A stretch of 64,000 bases of DNA from CAJCIY01 sp964245825 (GCA_964245825.1 CAXTNT010000004.1:62001-126000), one strand, 5' to 3'. Shown: positions 1 to 8,779, counted from the stretch's first letter. Program-made: numbers and translations. Notes: a model not told the origin generated them from the letters alone.

Positions 1-165
1 TCTGGTTTGGTTGCGCCATGCAAGTACTGTGAGCCACTTCACGCGTCCTAGTGCCGCTCAGCTCATGCCGTCGGCGCGGCGGCCGAACGGCGGATGGCAC
101 CAGCGCCGTGGGCCGCTACCTTCGACCGCGAGGGGACCTTCGGTCCGACCGTGGAGGAGGGACCG

Positions 166-1137
166 ATGCCCGCAGACCTCCGCGCCGCCGCTCCGCTGTC
201 GGTCGAACATCGTGTCGTGCACGGTCACGACCGCGCGTACGTGCTGGCTGGCCGGGGCCCGGCGTTGCTGCTGCTGCACGGCGTCGGCTCGAACCTGCGT
301 ACCTGGGACCGGGTCATCGAGCGCCTCTCCCGCGACCACACCGTCATCGCGCCAGACCTGCTGGGGCACGGCGAGAGTGCGAAGCCGCGAGCCGACTACA
401 GCCTCGGCGGGTACGCCAACGGGCTCCGCGACCTGCTGTCGATCCTCGACATCGAGCGGGCCACCGTCGTCGGGCACTCGTTCGGTGGCGGCGTCGCGAT
501 GCAGTTCGCCTACCAGTTCCCGGAGCGCACCGAGCGGGTCGTCTTGGTCGGCAGCGGCGGTCTCGGCCGGGAGGTCACGCCGCTCCTGCGGGCTATGACG
601 ATCCCGGGCGCCGGTCCCGCGCTGACGCTCGCCGAGATCGCGCCGGTGCGGGCGCTCGCCACCCGTACCGCGCGCCTGTTCGGCCGGCTGCCGCTGCTGC
701 AGGGCCGTGGCCTGGACATCGAGGAGGTCACCGCCGTCCTCGACGACCTCGCCTCCCCCGCGGCCCGCTGGGCGTTCCTGCACGTCCTGCGGGCGGCGGT
801 CGACCCGTTCGGCCAGGTGGTGACCATGCTCGACCGCTGCTACCTCGCGGCCGCGATGCCGCTAATGCTGGTGTGGGGCGACCGCGACCGCGTCATCCCG
901 GTCGACCACGCGTGGGCGGGCCTGACGGCCATGCCCGGCAGCCGGCTGGAGATCTTCCAGGGCGCCGGCCACTTCCCGCACCGCGACGACCCCGGGCGCT
1001 TCGTCGCGTTGATCCGCAGCTTCGTCCGTACGACGGCCCCCGCCGCGTACGACCCGGAGTCCTGGCGAGCGCTGCTGCGGGCCGGCGGCGCCACGGCACC
1101 CGCCGTGTCGCTGGCGCCGGCGGAGGTCACGGTCTAG
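166..1137 (+). CDS. alpha/beta hydrolase
   Basis: 323-residue alpha/beta-hydrolase-fold enzyme, probably a cytoplasmic esterase, lyase or hydrolase acting on a small hydrophobic substrate. The oxyanion-hole HG is at residues 38-39 and the nucleophile elbow GHSFGG places the catalytic Ser at residue 105. A WGDRD segment and a GAGHFPH segment near the C-terminus supply the likely Asp and His. The ATG at 166 is chosen because a GGAGGAGG ribosome site ends 8 bases before it; the frame stays open upstream to 94 without a comparable site. No signal peptide is seen. The substrate cannot be read from the sequence. Confidence 0.85.
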   Translation: MPADLRAAAPLSVEHRVVHGHDRAYVLAGRGPALLLLHGVGSNLRTWDRVIERLSRDHTVIAPDLLGHGESAKPRADYSLGGYANGLRDLLSILDIERATVVGHSFGGGVAMQFAYQFPERTERVVLVGSGGLGREVTPLLRAMTIPGAGPALTLAEIAPVRALATRTARLFGRLPLLQGRGLDIEEVTAVLDDLASPAARWAFLHVLRAAVDPFGQVVTMLDRCYLAAAMPLMLVWGDRDRVIPVDHAWAGLTAMPGSRLEIFQGAGHFPHRDDPGRFVALIRSFVRTTAPAAYDPESWRALLRAGGATAPAVSLAPAEVTV

Positions 1138-1233
1138 ACCTTTGTCTGAGCGCGGCAACCAGATGCCTCGCCGGGTCGTTCGAGAGGCGGACGACCCCGA
1201 TCCGGGGTCCGAGGACGCGCGGGCGGAGGGACG

Positions 1234-1746
1234 TTGAGCGACGCGCCGGCGGCCGAGGGTCTGCAGGCCCTCTACGAGGCCAGCTACCGGCGGCTCGTCG
1301 CGCAGCTAGCGGCCATGACGGGTGACGTGACCGAGGCGGAGGACCTCGTCCAGGAGGCCTTCGCGCGCGCGGTCGGCCGGTGGCACCAGATCCGGCGGTA
1401 CGAGAACCCCGAGGCGTGGTTGCGGACCGTGGCGATGAACCTCGCCCGCTCGCGGTGGCGCCGGGCGACGCGCGGGACCGCGGTCATGCTGCGGCTGCGG
1501 GCGGCGCACCAGGAAGCCCCGGCGCCGTCCCCCGACCACGTCACGCTCGTCGAGGCCATGCGGGGCCTGCCCGCCGCGCAGCGGGAGGCGCTGGTGCTGT
1601 TCCACATCGCCGACCTGTCGGTCGAGGACATCGCCCAGCAGCTGGGCGTGCCGACCGGGACCGTCAAGGCGCGGCTGTCTCGCGGCCGGGCTGCGCTGGC
1701 CGTGGTGCTGCGCGAGGGCAGCGGCCGGACGGAGGTGGCGTCATGA
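1234..1746 (+). CDS. ECF RNA polymerase sigma factor (SigE-like subfamily)
   Basis: 170-residue ECF sigma factor with region 2 (about residues 10-75, including the DLVQEAF segment) and region 4 (about 110-160, with the helix-turn-helix SVEDIAQQLGVPTGTVKARLSR). It would direct RNA polymerase to a small regulon. It starts at TTG 1234, 3 bases after GGAGGG. Its stop overlaps the next start (ATGA at 1743-1746), so it is translationally coupled to a membrane-anchored propeller protein, the usual arrangement for a sigma factor and its regulator. No conventional zinc anti-sigma gene is adjacent. Confidence 0.9.
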   Translation: MSDAPAAEGLQALYEASYRRLVAQLAAMTGDVTEAEDLVQEAFARAVGRWHQIRRYENPEAWLRTVAMNLARSRWRRATRGTAVMLRLRAAHQEAPAPSPDHVTLVEAMRGLPAAQREALVLFHIADLSVEDIAQQLGVPTGTVKARLSRGRAALAVVLREGSGRTEVAS

Positions 1747-2933
1747 GCACCGACGGCACCGAGGGACTCGGAGCGTCGATGGGTGCACTGCGCAGGGACG
1801 TCGAGGCCGCGGTCCGGGTGCCCCCGTACGACGTCGTCCTGCGACGCCACCACCAGCGTCGGCGGCGCCGGGTGGGCGTCGGCGGACTGGCGCTGGCCGC
1901 GGTGGTCGCGGTCGGTGTGACGGTGCTGCCAGGTCTCTCCGGCCCGCACCGCGCGGGCGTGACGCCGACGGGCCGGCTCAGCGTGAGCAGGCCACCCGTC
2001 GGCGGGGTACGGCTGGCGGACGTGTCGTTCGACGGCGCCCAGGACGGGACGCTGCTCGGGCAGGTCTGCGCGCAGGCCTGCTACGACGTGGCCCTGGCCA
2101 GCACCGACGGCGGCCGCAGCTACGGCGCGCCGGTCAGCGTCCCCGGCACGCACCGGTACGTCGCCGCGCTGGCCGGCGGTGCGCGCATCGCGTACGCCCC
2201 GGACCTCGCGCTCAGCGCCGACGCCGGCGCGACCTGGATTGCGCTCGCCGCGCCGGCGCCGGTCGCCGACGTAGTGGTCGCCGCCGGCCGGATGTGGGTG
2301 CTGCTGACCCCGGCCGGCGCCGCGGCGCAGCTGTGGTCGGGACCGGCGACGGCGACCAGCTGGGCGGCGTACCGGGAGGCGTCGGCGGTGCCGGGCAGCG
2401 ACGCCTCGGCGCGGCTGGTGCGGCCATCCGCCGGCACGCTGCTGGTGGTGAGCGGCGGTCAGGCGGGTCCGCGCTCGGTGGTCGCGACGGTGTCCGGGAC
2501 GGCGGTGTCCTGGCAGGCCGAGCGGCCCGTGTCGGTCTGTGGCGTGGGGTCGGCGCCCAGCGTGTCGGCGGTGAGCGCCGGCACGTGGTGGGTCGCCTGC
2601 GGCGGCCAGCTCGCGGCGGCGGGCGGTCAGGAGGTGGCGGTGACCGCCGACGGTGGGGCCACGTACACCGGGGTGGCGCGCGTACCGACGGACTCGACGG
2701 GGCAGCAGGTCACCGCCCTGTCGGCGCGGGTGGCGTACCTGTGGGGCGGGCCGGAGCTGCTCGTCACCCGTGACGGGGGCGGCAGCTGGCAAGAGGCGCT
2801 CGCGCAGCCGTCGCTCGGGGCGCCGCACGTGCCGCTGGGGAGCGGCGGCGCGGACGCCTGGGTGCTGGCGCCGGGCACGTCGACCGTGTGGCGGACGACC
2901 GGCAGCGGCTGGAGCGCGCTGACCGACCCCTGA
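1743..2933 (+). CDS. membrane-anchored beta-propeller protein, probable sigma-factor partner
   Basis: 396 residues. A short cytoplasmic N-terminus ends in an Arg-rich stretch, followed by one membrane span (about residues 42-62). The remaining 330 or so residues are predicted outside the cell and carry repeated S/T-x-DGG-x-S/T-W/Y segments typical of BNR/YCF48-type propellers. It is coupled by a 4-base overlap to the ECF sigma gene, so a role as receptor or anti-sigma-like regulator of that sigma factor is inferred. Its cytoplasmic part is too short and too divergent to call a known anti-sigma domain. A similar pair occurs at 24484-25958. Confidence 0.7.
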   Translation: MSTDGTEGLGASMGALRRDVEAAVRVPPYDVVLRRHHQRRRRRVGVGGLALAAVVAVGVTVLPGLSGPHRAGVTPTGRLSVSRPPVGGVRLADVSFDGAQDGTLLGQVCAQACYDVALASTDGGRSYGAPVSVPGTHRYVAALAGGARIAYAPDLALSADAGATWIALAAPAPVADVVVAAGRMWVLLTPAGAAAQLWSGPATATSWAAYREASAVPGSDASARLVRPSAGTLLVVSGGQAGPRSVVATVSGTAVSWQAERPVSVCGVGSAPSVSAVSAGTWWVACGGQLAAAGGQEVAVTADGGATYTGVARVPTDSTGQQVTALSARVAYLWGGPELLVTRDGGGSWQEALAQPSLGAPHVPLGSGGADAWVLAPGTSTVWRTTGSGWSALTDP

Positions 2934-3387
2934 CCGCGCCATTCTTGTTCGCGTTCGGCACCCGACCGCTCTGCGAGTCGCTCCCCTGAGATCAGAACCG
3001 CGGTTCACCGCCGCAGTCCAGCCTCGATCCCGAATCCTCACGCTGAGCGGAGGTGACTCGCGCTTACTCACTTTCTGTGCCGCCGCCGCTTCCTGAAACC
3101 GCAGGTCGGGATGCCGGTGTGGCACGCCTTGACGGACTCAGAGACCGACGAGGCGATGCGGCTGCGTGCCGCAGGGGTGGAGCGAGCTACTAGCGGATCG
3201 CCCACCGCTTCGGTGTCTCGAAGCCGACGATCCTCAAGCACCTCAGGCTTCGCAACGGAACGGTTTGATTGGGCTACGCTCGACTGCTCTCCCGATGACT
3301 CGATCTCGGGGCGGAAGACGAGCGAAGACGTTCCTGCGGCCAAGCTGGTCGTCACCTAGGGCTGTAAGACGCAACGTCAGGAGCGGC
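2934..3387. other. intergenic stretch with a helix-turn-helix remnant
   Basis: 454 bases between the propeller gene and a membrane-protein gene. Apart from a broken helix-turn-helix reading frame (3111-3268) nothing is recognisable. The ribosome site AGGAGC at 3379-3384 belongs to the next gene. Base composition is visibly less GC-rich than that of the flanking genes. Confidence 0.5.
3111..3268 (+). pseudogene. degenerate helix-turn-helix protein fragment
   Basis: Frame 1 reads LTDSETDEAMRLRAAG from 3129. A +2 frame then reads on as SY(stop)RIAHRFGVSKPTILKHL and ends at TGA 3266-3268. Joined, the two halves look like a recombinase- or regulator-type helix-turn-helix (RIAHRFGVSKPTI), broken by one frameshift near 3177-3185 and one in-frame TAG. 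This would be a decayed DNA-binding protein in the accessory patch. The fragment is short, so chance resemblance is possible. Confidence 0.35.
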
Positions 3388-4473
3388 ATGAGCGTGCATG
3401 AGCGCGATCCATTGTGGCCGGTTCCGCCTGCACCACGGGACGCTGACCCGCGAGTGCCCCTGCTGTGCGGCTCCGGAATCAGCGCATTCTCTCTTGCGTG
3501 GGGCGCGCTCATTCCGAATGTAGGCGGGGTCGTCCTCGGCGCGGTGGGGGTGGTGCTCTCTCTAGTGGGCTGGGTCCGCATGCTGCGCGGCGCGCGAGCA
3601 ATGAAAGATCCGCCGCCGGACCTCCCGACCTCGCCGGGTGCGGCGCAAACATCCACCACAACAGCCCCACCCACGGCAACAGTGATCGACCTGCGACCTC
3701 CGCGAAGTTTGATATCCCGCGTCATGATGGTCACCGGCAGTGTGGTGGGAGTGACCGTCGTCGTCGCCGTCGCTGCCGCGATCATCAGCCACAACGGCGG
3801 CCTCGCGATTGGCGCGCTGGTCGCGGCGTCCGTGATCCTGGCGCTGGCGCTGATCGAGGTATTGCTAATAACAGGGATAACGCGCCGCTCGGCGTTCTCC
3901 CACGCTCGTCGCGCTCCCAACGGAGTGCGGTTCGTCGGTAACGGTTGGCTGGTGCATCGCGGTGCGATCCCCACTAGTTGGGGTCAGGTTCCCCGGCGCC
4001 GCTGCGTGCTGGCTATCTCGAATGCCGGTATCAGCTTCCGTCCACCCACCCCGGCGACGAGTCGCTGGCTTCCGCCGGCCACCGCGTCCGCCATCGACCT
4101 CGGGTGGCAGTCACTCGTCTCGCTTCACGGCGCCCCTGCCGGCTACGGCGCGAGCTACCTGCTGACGATGTCGACAGCGGGCGGCAATGAGATCGCCTGG
4201 CTTTCGCCGCGGGCAGACCGCGTGTTTGCGGCGCTTGCTGAGCTCAAGGCCCATCCGTCGCCAGACGTGGCATTGCCGAGTCATGGACAGATGCGCAGGA
4301 GAAGACGTCGGTCGCGGCTCTGGGCGGCGTTCTTCATCATCGTCGGCGCCGGTGGACTGGTGCCGGAAATCCTGCGGGACACGCCGGCCGGGTACGCGTC
4401 GGCCGCGCTGGCCGCGCTTTCGTTGCTCTTCGGGCTTTGGAGGCTAACTCGGATCTCCCGCTCGAAGATTTAG
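3388..4473 (+). CDS. hypothetical multi-span membrane protein
   Basis: 361 residues from ATG 3388, chosen because AGGAGC sits at the right distance and the upstream in-frame stretch reads as non-coding. Two hydrophobic segments lie near residues 30-65, two near 115-165, and a pair near 315-355. Between them is a soluble stretch (about 170-305) ending in an Arg-rich segment. This resembles small actinobacterial PH-domain-like membrane proteins of unknown role, but no family is recognised with confidence. GC content is lower than that of neighbouring genes, suggesting it came in with the tRNA-Ser-linked patch. Confidence 0.6.
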   Translation: MSVHERDPLWPVPPAPRDADPRVPLLCGSGISAFSLAWGALIPNVGGVVLGAVGVVLSLVGWVRMLRGARAMKDPPPDLPTSPGAAQTSTTTAPPTATVIDLRPPRSLISRVMMVTGSVVGVTVVVAVAAAIISHNGGLAIGALVAASVILALALIEVLLITGITRRSAFSHARRAPNGVRFVGNGWLVHRGAIPTSWGQVPRRRCVLAISNAGISFRPPTPATSRWLPPATASAIDLGWQSLVSLHGAPAGYGASYLLTMSTAGGNEIAWLSPRADRVFAALAELKAHPSPDVALPSHGQMRRRRRRSRLWAAFFIIVGAGGLVPEILRDTPAGYASAALAALSLLFGLWRLTRISRSKI

Positions 4474-4620
4474 CGAGGTAGCGGCTACCGAAGCGATGCC
4501 GACGATCGCGCCCGCCTTGCTGGAAGGTGGTTCGACACTGTGAAACAAGTCCTGGACGGCGCCGGCGCACCAACCCGCAACGAGCGAACGGGGCCAAGCG
4601 TGGAGATCGAGCCCGTCCGC

Positions 4621-4764
4621 CTAACGCGTGAGCGGCCGATTGAGGATCGCCACCGGCGTCGCGGTGTACAAATGCCACGCGTCCTCGCCATCGAGCCTCG
4701 CAGCGCCGCCGTCCGGCTGCTCAAGGATCCACCTGAGTCGGCCGGCCTTGACCTCACCGCCGCT
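4621..4764 (-). pseudogene. coding-like fragment without a start codon
   Basis: 47 codons on the minus strand ending at TAG 4623-4621, reading LRWILEQPDGG, then LDGEDAWHLYTATPVAIL. The wording looks like real protein, but the frame has no ATG, GTG or TTG. It begins where the upstream hypothetical gene ends, so it may be that gene's tail after a frameshift or a remnant of a neighbour. The function is unknown. The rest of 4474-4620 shows no gene. Confidence 0.3.
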
Positions 4765-5101
4765 TCATATCCCCAGCCACGAAGTCCTCGCGGGCGCGGT
4801 CAAGCAGGTGGCGGCGACGGCGAAGAGGCTCGTGCCGCGACAGCATGTTGCTCATGAACCGGAGCGTATCCGCGTCTTGGTATATCAGTACAAACCGCGC
4901 TTCGGCTTCGACAGCGTCCGTCGCGTCCCGAATGATCTTAGCGACAGCCTCGACGTTGATCGAATCGTGGAATACCCAGTTCCGTTCACCCAGAAGAGCG
5001 TAGAAATCATCTACTGTCTTCGCAAGCTGCGTTAGGCGCGCCTCAACCTCAAGCAGGCTTGGGCGGACTCCTCGTGCCACGAACCGGGTGAGGAGCTCCA
5101 T
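4754..5101 (-). CDS. hypothetical protein next to tRNA-Ser
   Basis: 115 residues from ATG 5101, mostly helical, with a clear coding look (ERNWVFHDSINVEAV, FVLIYQDADTLRFM). The frame stays open upstream, but that part runs through the antisense of tRNA-Ser and cannot be coding, and no good ribosome site precedes 5101. The gene may therefore be 5'-truncated or start at an unusual codon. The end, LLDRAREDFVAGD, resembles helical HEPN/Abi-like proteins (a weak impression). Downstream on the same strand a second open stretch (4764-4621) also looks coding, so the original protein may have been longer. Confidence 0.5.
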   Translation of the reverse strand: MELLTRFVARGVRPSLLEVEARLTQLAKTVDDFYALLGERNWVFHDSINVEAVAKIIRDATDAVEAEARFVLIYQDADTLRFMSNMLSRHEPLRRRRHLLDRAREDFVAGDMKRR

Positions 5102-5246
5102 CCCGCGGATCTGCTGCTCTAGTTCGACGAAGGGGGCAGGTCGCGAGCGGAGCGTATAGGGCAGCGGAACGGTCCTGTGCAGGCATGTTCGGAGCGTAGG
5201 TAGTCGCGTCGCAGGGCGCGAGACATACGGCTGGTTGGCGCCAGAG

Positions 5247-5332
5247 CGGAGGATGCGAGATTCGAACTCGCGAGGGGTTGCCCCCAACACGCATTCCAAG
5301 CGTGCGCCCTAGGCCAACTAGGCGAATCCTCC
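5247..5332 (-). tRNA. tRNA-Ser(GGA)
   Basis: On the minus strand the acceptor GGAGGAT (5332-5326) pairs perfectly with ATCCTCC (5254-5248), followed by discriminator G at 5247. The anticodon stem-loop CGCACGC-TTGGAAT-GCGTG gives anticodon GGA. A long variable arm (GTTGGGGGCAACCCC) is present, as expected for a class II serine tRNA. CCA is not encoded. The lower-GC patch from about 2.9 kb ends exactly at its 3' side, the usual side for integration. Confidence 0.95.
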
Positions 5333-5350
5333 GTGGACGAGGATACCCAG

Positions 5351-6736
5351 GTGCCTGACGCAACCCCCTCCGCTGTGGACATCGTCGCCGGCCGGGTCTC
5401 CTCGGCGGACGCCGTGGCCGCCTCACTCGCGCGCATCGAGGACGTGGACGCGGCCGTCCACGCAGTCCTCGAGCTGTACCCCGACCCGACGGGAGGGCGG
5501 GGCAGGCTGGCGGGGGTGCCGTTCCTGGCCAAGGGCAACATGGACGTCGCCGGCCTCGCCACGACCGCCGGCTCGGCAGCCATGCGTGCCGCCGAGCCGC
5601 CGCGCCGGGACGCCGCGGCGCTGGCGTTGCTGCGGGCGGAGGGCGCCGTGCTCCTGGGCACCGCCAACCTCAGCGAGTGGGCCAACTTCCGCTCGATCCA
5701 CTCTTCCTCGGGCTGGTCGGCCCTCGGCGGCCAATGCCGCAACCCCTTCGACCTCACCCGCTCCCCGGGCGGCTCCTCGGCGGGCTCCGGCGCTGCGGTC
5801 GCGGCCGGCTACGTGCCCTTCACCCTCGGCACCGAGACAGACGGCTCGATCCTGTGCCCGGCCGCGCTCTGCGGCGTGGTGGGCGTCAAGCCGACGCTCG
5901 GCCTCGTGCCGTCAGCCGGGGTGATCCCGATCTCGGCCTCCCAGGACGTAGTCGGCCCGATCACCCGTACCGTCGCCGACGCGGCGCTGGTGCTCTCCGT
6001 GCTCGCCTCCCTCGACGTCCCCCTGTCCGCGGATGCCCTGCGCGGCAGGCGGATCGGGGTCAGCCGGTCGGTCTACTGCGGGTACGACGCCGCAGCCGAC
6101 GCGGCCCTCGAGGAGGCACTCGGCGTCCTCAGCCGGCTGGGGGCGGTGATCGTCGACCCGGCCGACGTGCTCACCGCGGCGGAGCTGCGCGACTCCCACC
6201 ACGAGATGACGGTGCTGCGCTGCGAGTTCCGCGACGACCTCGCCGCGTACCTGGCGACTCGGCCCGGCGCCCCCGGTGACCTGGGCGAGCTGATCGCCTG
6301 GAACGAGGCCCATGCGGACGTCGAGCTCGCCGGCTTCGGCCAGGACGTGTTCGAGCAGGCCTGGGCCAGTGGGGGCCGGGCGGATCCCGCGTACGCCCGG
6401 GCGCGGGCCGAGTGCGTGCGCCTCGCCCGTACCGACGGCCTGGACGCCACCCTCGCGCGGCACGAGCTGGACGCGCTGGTGTGGCCGACGTACCCGCAGG
6501 CGTGGCCGATCGGGCCGCGCGGCGACGGTGACATCAGTGGCGCGGGTTCGACTCCCACCGCGGTGGCCGGCTACCCCGCGGTGACCGTGCCGTCGGGCTT
6601 GGCCGGCGGCCTGCCGACCGGGCTCATGTTCGCCGGCCGGGCCGGCTCCGACGCGGCGCTGTTGTCCTTCGCGTACGCCTACGAACAGGCTACGCACCAC
6701 CTGGCCACGCCGCCGCCCGTGGCCGGCGCCTCGTGA
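5351..6736 (+). CDS. amidase signature family protein
   Basis: 461-residue amidase of the Ser-cisSer-Lys class, hydrolysing an amide of unknown identity. Lys lies in GVPFLAKGNMD (about residue 59), the glycine/serine signature is SPGGSSAGSGAAVAAG, and the T-G-S segment is LGTETDGSILCPA. GTG 5351 is preferred over GTG 5333 because GAGGA (5339-5343) is well spaced for it, while 5333 abuts the oppositely oriented tRNA gene. Length is normal for the family. The amidase could be GatA-like, but no gatB or gatC is adjacent. Confidence 0.85.
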   Translation: MPDATPSAVDIVAGRVSSADAVAASLARIEDVDAAVHAVLELYPDPTGGRGRLAGVPFLAKGNMDVAGLATTAGSAAMRAAEPPRRDAAALALLRAEGAVLLGTANLSEWANFRSIHSSSGWSALGGQCRNPFDLTRSPGGSSAGSGAAVAAGYVPFTLGTETDGSILCPAALCGVVGVKPTLGLVPSAGVIPISASQDVVGPITRTVADAALVLSVLASLDVPLSADALRGRRIGVSRSVYCGYDAAADAALEEALGVLSRLGAVIVDPADVLTAAELRDSHHEMTVLRCEFRDDLAAYLATRPGAPGDLGELIAWNEAHADVELAGFGQDVFEQAWASGGRADPAYARARAECVRLARTDGLDATLARHELDALVWPTYPQAWPIGPRGDGDISGAGSTPTAVAGYPAVTVPSGLAGGLPTGLMFAGRAGSDAALLSFAYAYEQATHHLATPPPVAGAS

Positions 6737-6783
6737 CTGGATCCACTCGGCTCGGCCCAGCACCCGCCAGTAGGCTGGTCCCA

Positions 6784-6872
6784 GACCCCTCGTGCGGCGT
6801 CCATCCTGTGAACTCCCCCAGGGCCGGAAGGCAGCAAGGGTAAGCGGGCCCTGGCGGGTGTGCGGGGGGTCC
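6784..6872 (+). ncRNA. ffs: signal recognition particle RNA (4.5S, small bacterial type)
   Basis: Hairpin RNA with the universally conserved SRP domain IV: GGCCGGAAGGCAGCAAGGG, then TAAGCGGGCC, at about 6822-6850. The outer arms GACCCC (6784-) and GGGGTC (to 6871) pair. It binds Ffh to target membrane proteins. The position directly before dnaX is the usual actinobacterial arrangement. Ends are approximate. Confidence 0.93.
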
Positions 6873-6896
6873 CTCACGTGATGCGGAGGTACGGGT

Positions 6897-8738
6897 ATGG
6901 CTGCGGCGCTCTACAACCGGTACCGCCCGCGGACCTTCGCCGAGGTGGTCGGCCAGGAGCACGTGACCGACGCGCTGACCGCAGCGCTGGCAAGCGGTCG
7001 CACCCACCATGCGTACCTGTTCTCCGGGCCGCGTGGCTGCGGCAAGACCTCGTCGGCGCGGATCCTCGCCGCCTCGCTGAACTGCGTGGACGGCCCGACG
7101 CCGACCCCCTGCGGCGTGTGCGAGCAGTGCACGGCGATCCGCAGCGGCAGCTCGATCGACGTGGTGGAGATCGACGCCGCCTCGCACGGGGGCGTCGACG
7201 ACGCCCGCGACCTGCGCGAGCGCGCGCTCTACGTGCCGGCGTCCGGGCGGTTCCGCGTCTTCGTGATCGACGAGGCGCACCAGGTGAGCCGGGACGGGTT
7301 CAACGCCCTGCTCAAGATCGTCGAGGAGCCGCCGGACCACCTCGTCTTCATCTTCGCCACGACCGAGCCGGAGAAGGTGCTGCCGACCATCCGCTCGCGC
7401 ACGTTCTCCTACCAGTTCCGGCTTGTCCCACCCGGGGTGCTCCAGGCGCACCTCGCGCGGATCTGCGCCGCGGAGGGCGCCGACCTCGCGCCCGAGGTGC
7501 TGCCGCTCGTGGTCCGCGCCGGCGCGGGGTCCGTCCGCGACAGCCTCTCGGTCCTCGACCAGCTGATCGCCGGCGGTGTCACCACGTACGCCCGAGCCGC
7601 GGCGTTGCTCGGCGTGACCGACGCCGTGCTGCTCGACGGGTCGGTCGAGGCCCTCTCGGCGCGTGACGCGGCGGGGTTGTTCGGCGTCGTCGAGGCCGTC
7701 GTCGGCGCCGGCCACGACCCGCGGGCCTTCGCGCGCGACCTGCTCGAGCGGCTGCGCGACCTGCTGCTGCTGCGCGCGGTGCCCGAGGCGGCCGAGCGCG
7801 GGCTGGTCGAGGGCGTACCGCCCGACCAGCTCGACCGGATGCGCCACCAGGCCTCGTCGCTGGGCGCGGCGGAGCTGTCCCGCGCTGCCGACGTCGTGGC
7901 CGCCGGTCTGGTCGAGATGCGCGGCACCACCAGCCCGCGGCTGCAGCTGGAGTTGGTCTGCGCGCGGCTGCTGCTGCCGTCGGTCGACGCAGGCGCCGCG
8001 TCGCTGGCCGCCCGGCTGGACGCGGTCGAACGCCGGCTCGCGGTCGCACCCGCCGCCGCTGCGACGCCGGCCGAGCAGCCACCGACGCTGGCTGCGACGC
8101 CGGCCGAGCAGCCACCGCCGACGCGGGGTGCGACGCCGGCCGAGCAGCCTCCGCCGACGTCGCGTGCGACGCCAGCCGGCGTACCGCAGACACGTCTGCC
8201 GGCTGTCGCACCGGAAGCAGTGACCGCTCCACCGTCGGAAAGCACTGCGCCGCAGGCGGTCCCGGCGGAAACGCCCGGCGCAGTGGACGCCGACCGGCTG
8301 CGCGAGTCCTGGCCGCTCGTCCTCGACGCGGTCAAGAAGCGCGCTCGCGTTCCGTACTTCATGCTCTCCGAGCACGCGCAGGTCGCGGCCGTGGTCGGCG
8401 ATCAGGTGAGCATCGTGATCACGCTCCCGCCGATCGCCCGCCAGTTCCAGGCCGGGCCTGGACCGGACGTGCTGGCCGAGGCGCTCGGCGAGGTCCTGGG
8501 TGGCCGCTGGCGGGTGGCGGTGACCCTCGGGGAGCAGGCGGCCGACCCGAGCGGCGCACCGGGCTTCGCACCCGGTGACGGTCCGTCCGAGGTCGATGTC
8601 ACCGACCCGCCCGACGTCGAGGGGGGCGAGCCGGCGGCCGATCTGCCGCCGTCGCCGCCGCCGGTCGAGCACGACCCGGTCGACTTCGCCCGCAAGGCCT
8701 TCGGGGCGACCGTGATCAGCGAGATCGAGTCCGGCTGA
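6897..8738 (+). CDS. dnaX: DNA polymerase III subunit gamma/tau
   Basis: 613 residues; the clamp-loader ATPase subunit of the replicative polymerase. The N-terminal AAA+ module has Walker A GPRGCGKTSSAR (about residues 44-55), a zinc module with Cys in LNC and CGVCEQC, a DEAH Walker B and the sensor TTEPEK. After the clamp-loader collar a Pro/Ala-rich linker holds four tandem copies of a TPAEQPP-type unit, followed by a tau-like C-terminal domain. ATG 6897 follows GGAGGT. The gene sits just downstream of ffs. ybaB and recR, often next to dnaX, are 4.7 kb away. Confidence 0.95.
   Translation: MAAALYNRYRPRTFAEVVGQEHVTDALTAALASGRTHHAYLFSGPRGCGKTSSARILAASLNCVDGPTPTPCGVCEQCTAIRSGSSIDVVEIDAASHGGVDDARDLRERALYVPASGRFRVFVIDEAHQVSRDGFNALLKIVEEPPDHLVFIFATTEPEKVLPTIRSRTFSYQFRLVPPGVLQAHLARICAAEGADLAPEVLPLVVRAGAGSVRDSLSVLDQLIAGGVTTYARAAALLGVTDAVLLDGSVEALSARDAAGLFGVVEAVVGAGHDPRAFARDLLERLRDLLLLRAVPEAAERGLVEGVPPDQLDRMRHQASSLGAAELSRAADVVAAGLVEMRGTTSPRLQLELVCARLLLPSVDAGAASLAARLDAVERRLAVAPAAAATPAEQPPTLAATPAEQPPPTRGATPAEQPPPTSRATPAGVPQTRLPAVAPEAVTAPPSESTAPQAVPAETPGAVDADRLRESWPLVLDAVKKRARVPYFMLSEHAQVAAVVGDQVSIVITLPPIARQFQAGPGPDVLAEALGEVLGGRWRVAVTLGEQAADPSGAPGFAPGDGPSEVDVTDPPDVEGGEPAADLPPSPPPVEHDPVDFARKAFGATVISEIESG
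8061..8179 (+). repeat. tandem repeat inside dnaX linker
   Basis: Four imperfect copies of a 33-39 base unit (core GCGACGCCGGCCGAGCAGCC) encode ATPAEQPP repeats in the DnaX linker. The last copy diverges (ATPAGVPQ). The repeats stay in frame and likely vary in number between strains. Confidence 0.85.
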
Positions 8739-8779
8739 CGACGGTCGCCCCGCAGGCCGCAAGGCGTACGCGCGACGGG

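Noticed and set aside
4754..5299. Longer form of the hypothetical gene
   Set aside because: Its first 17 or so codons are the antisense of tRNA-Ser, which cannot be coding in this sense.
8061..8179. Possible CRISPR-like direct repeats
   Set aside because: The units are adjacent without spacers and stay in the dnaX reading frame; they are a protein linker repeat. No CRISPR array or cas gene was seen anywhere in the window.
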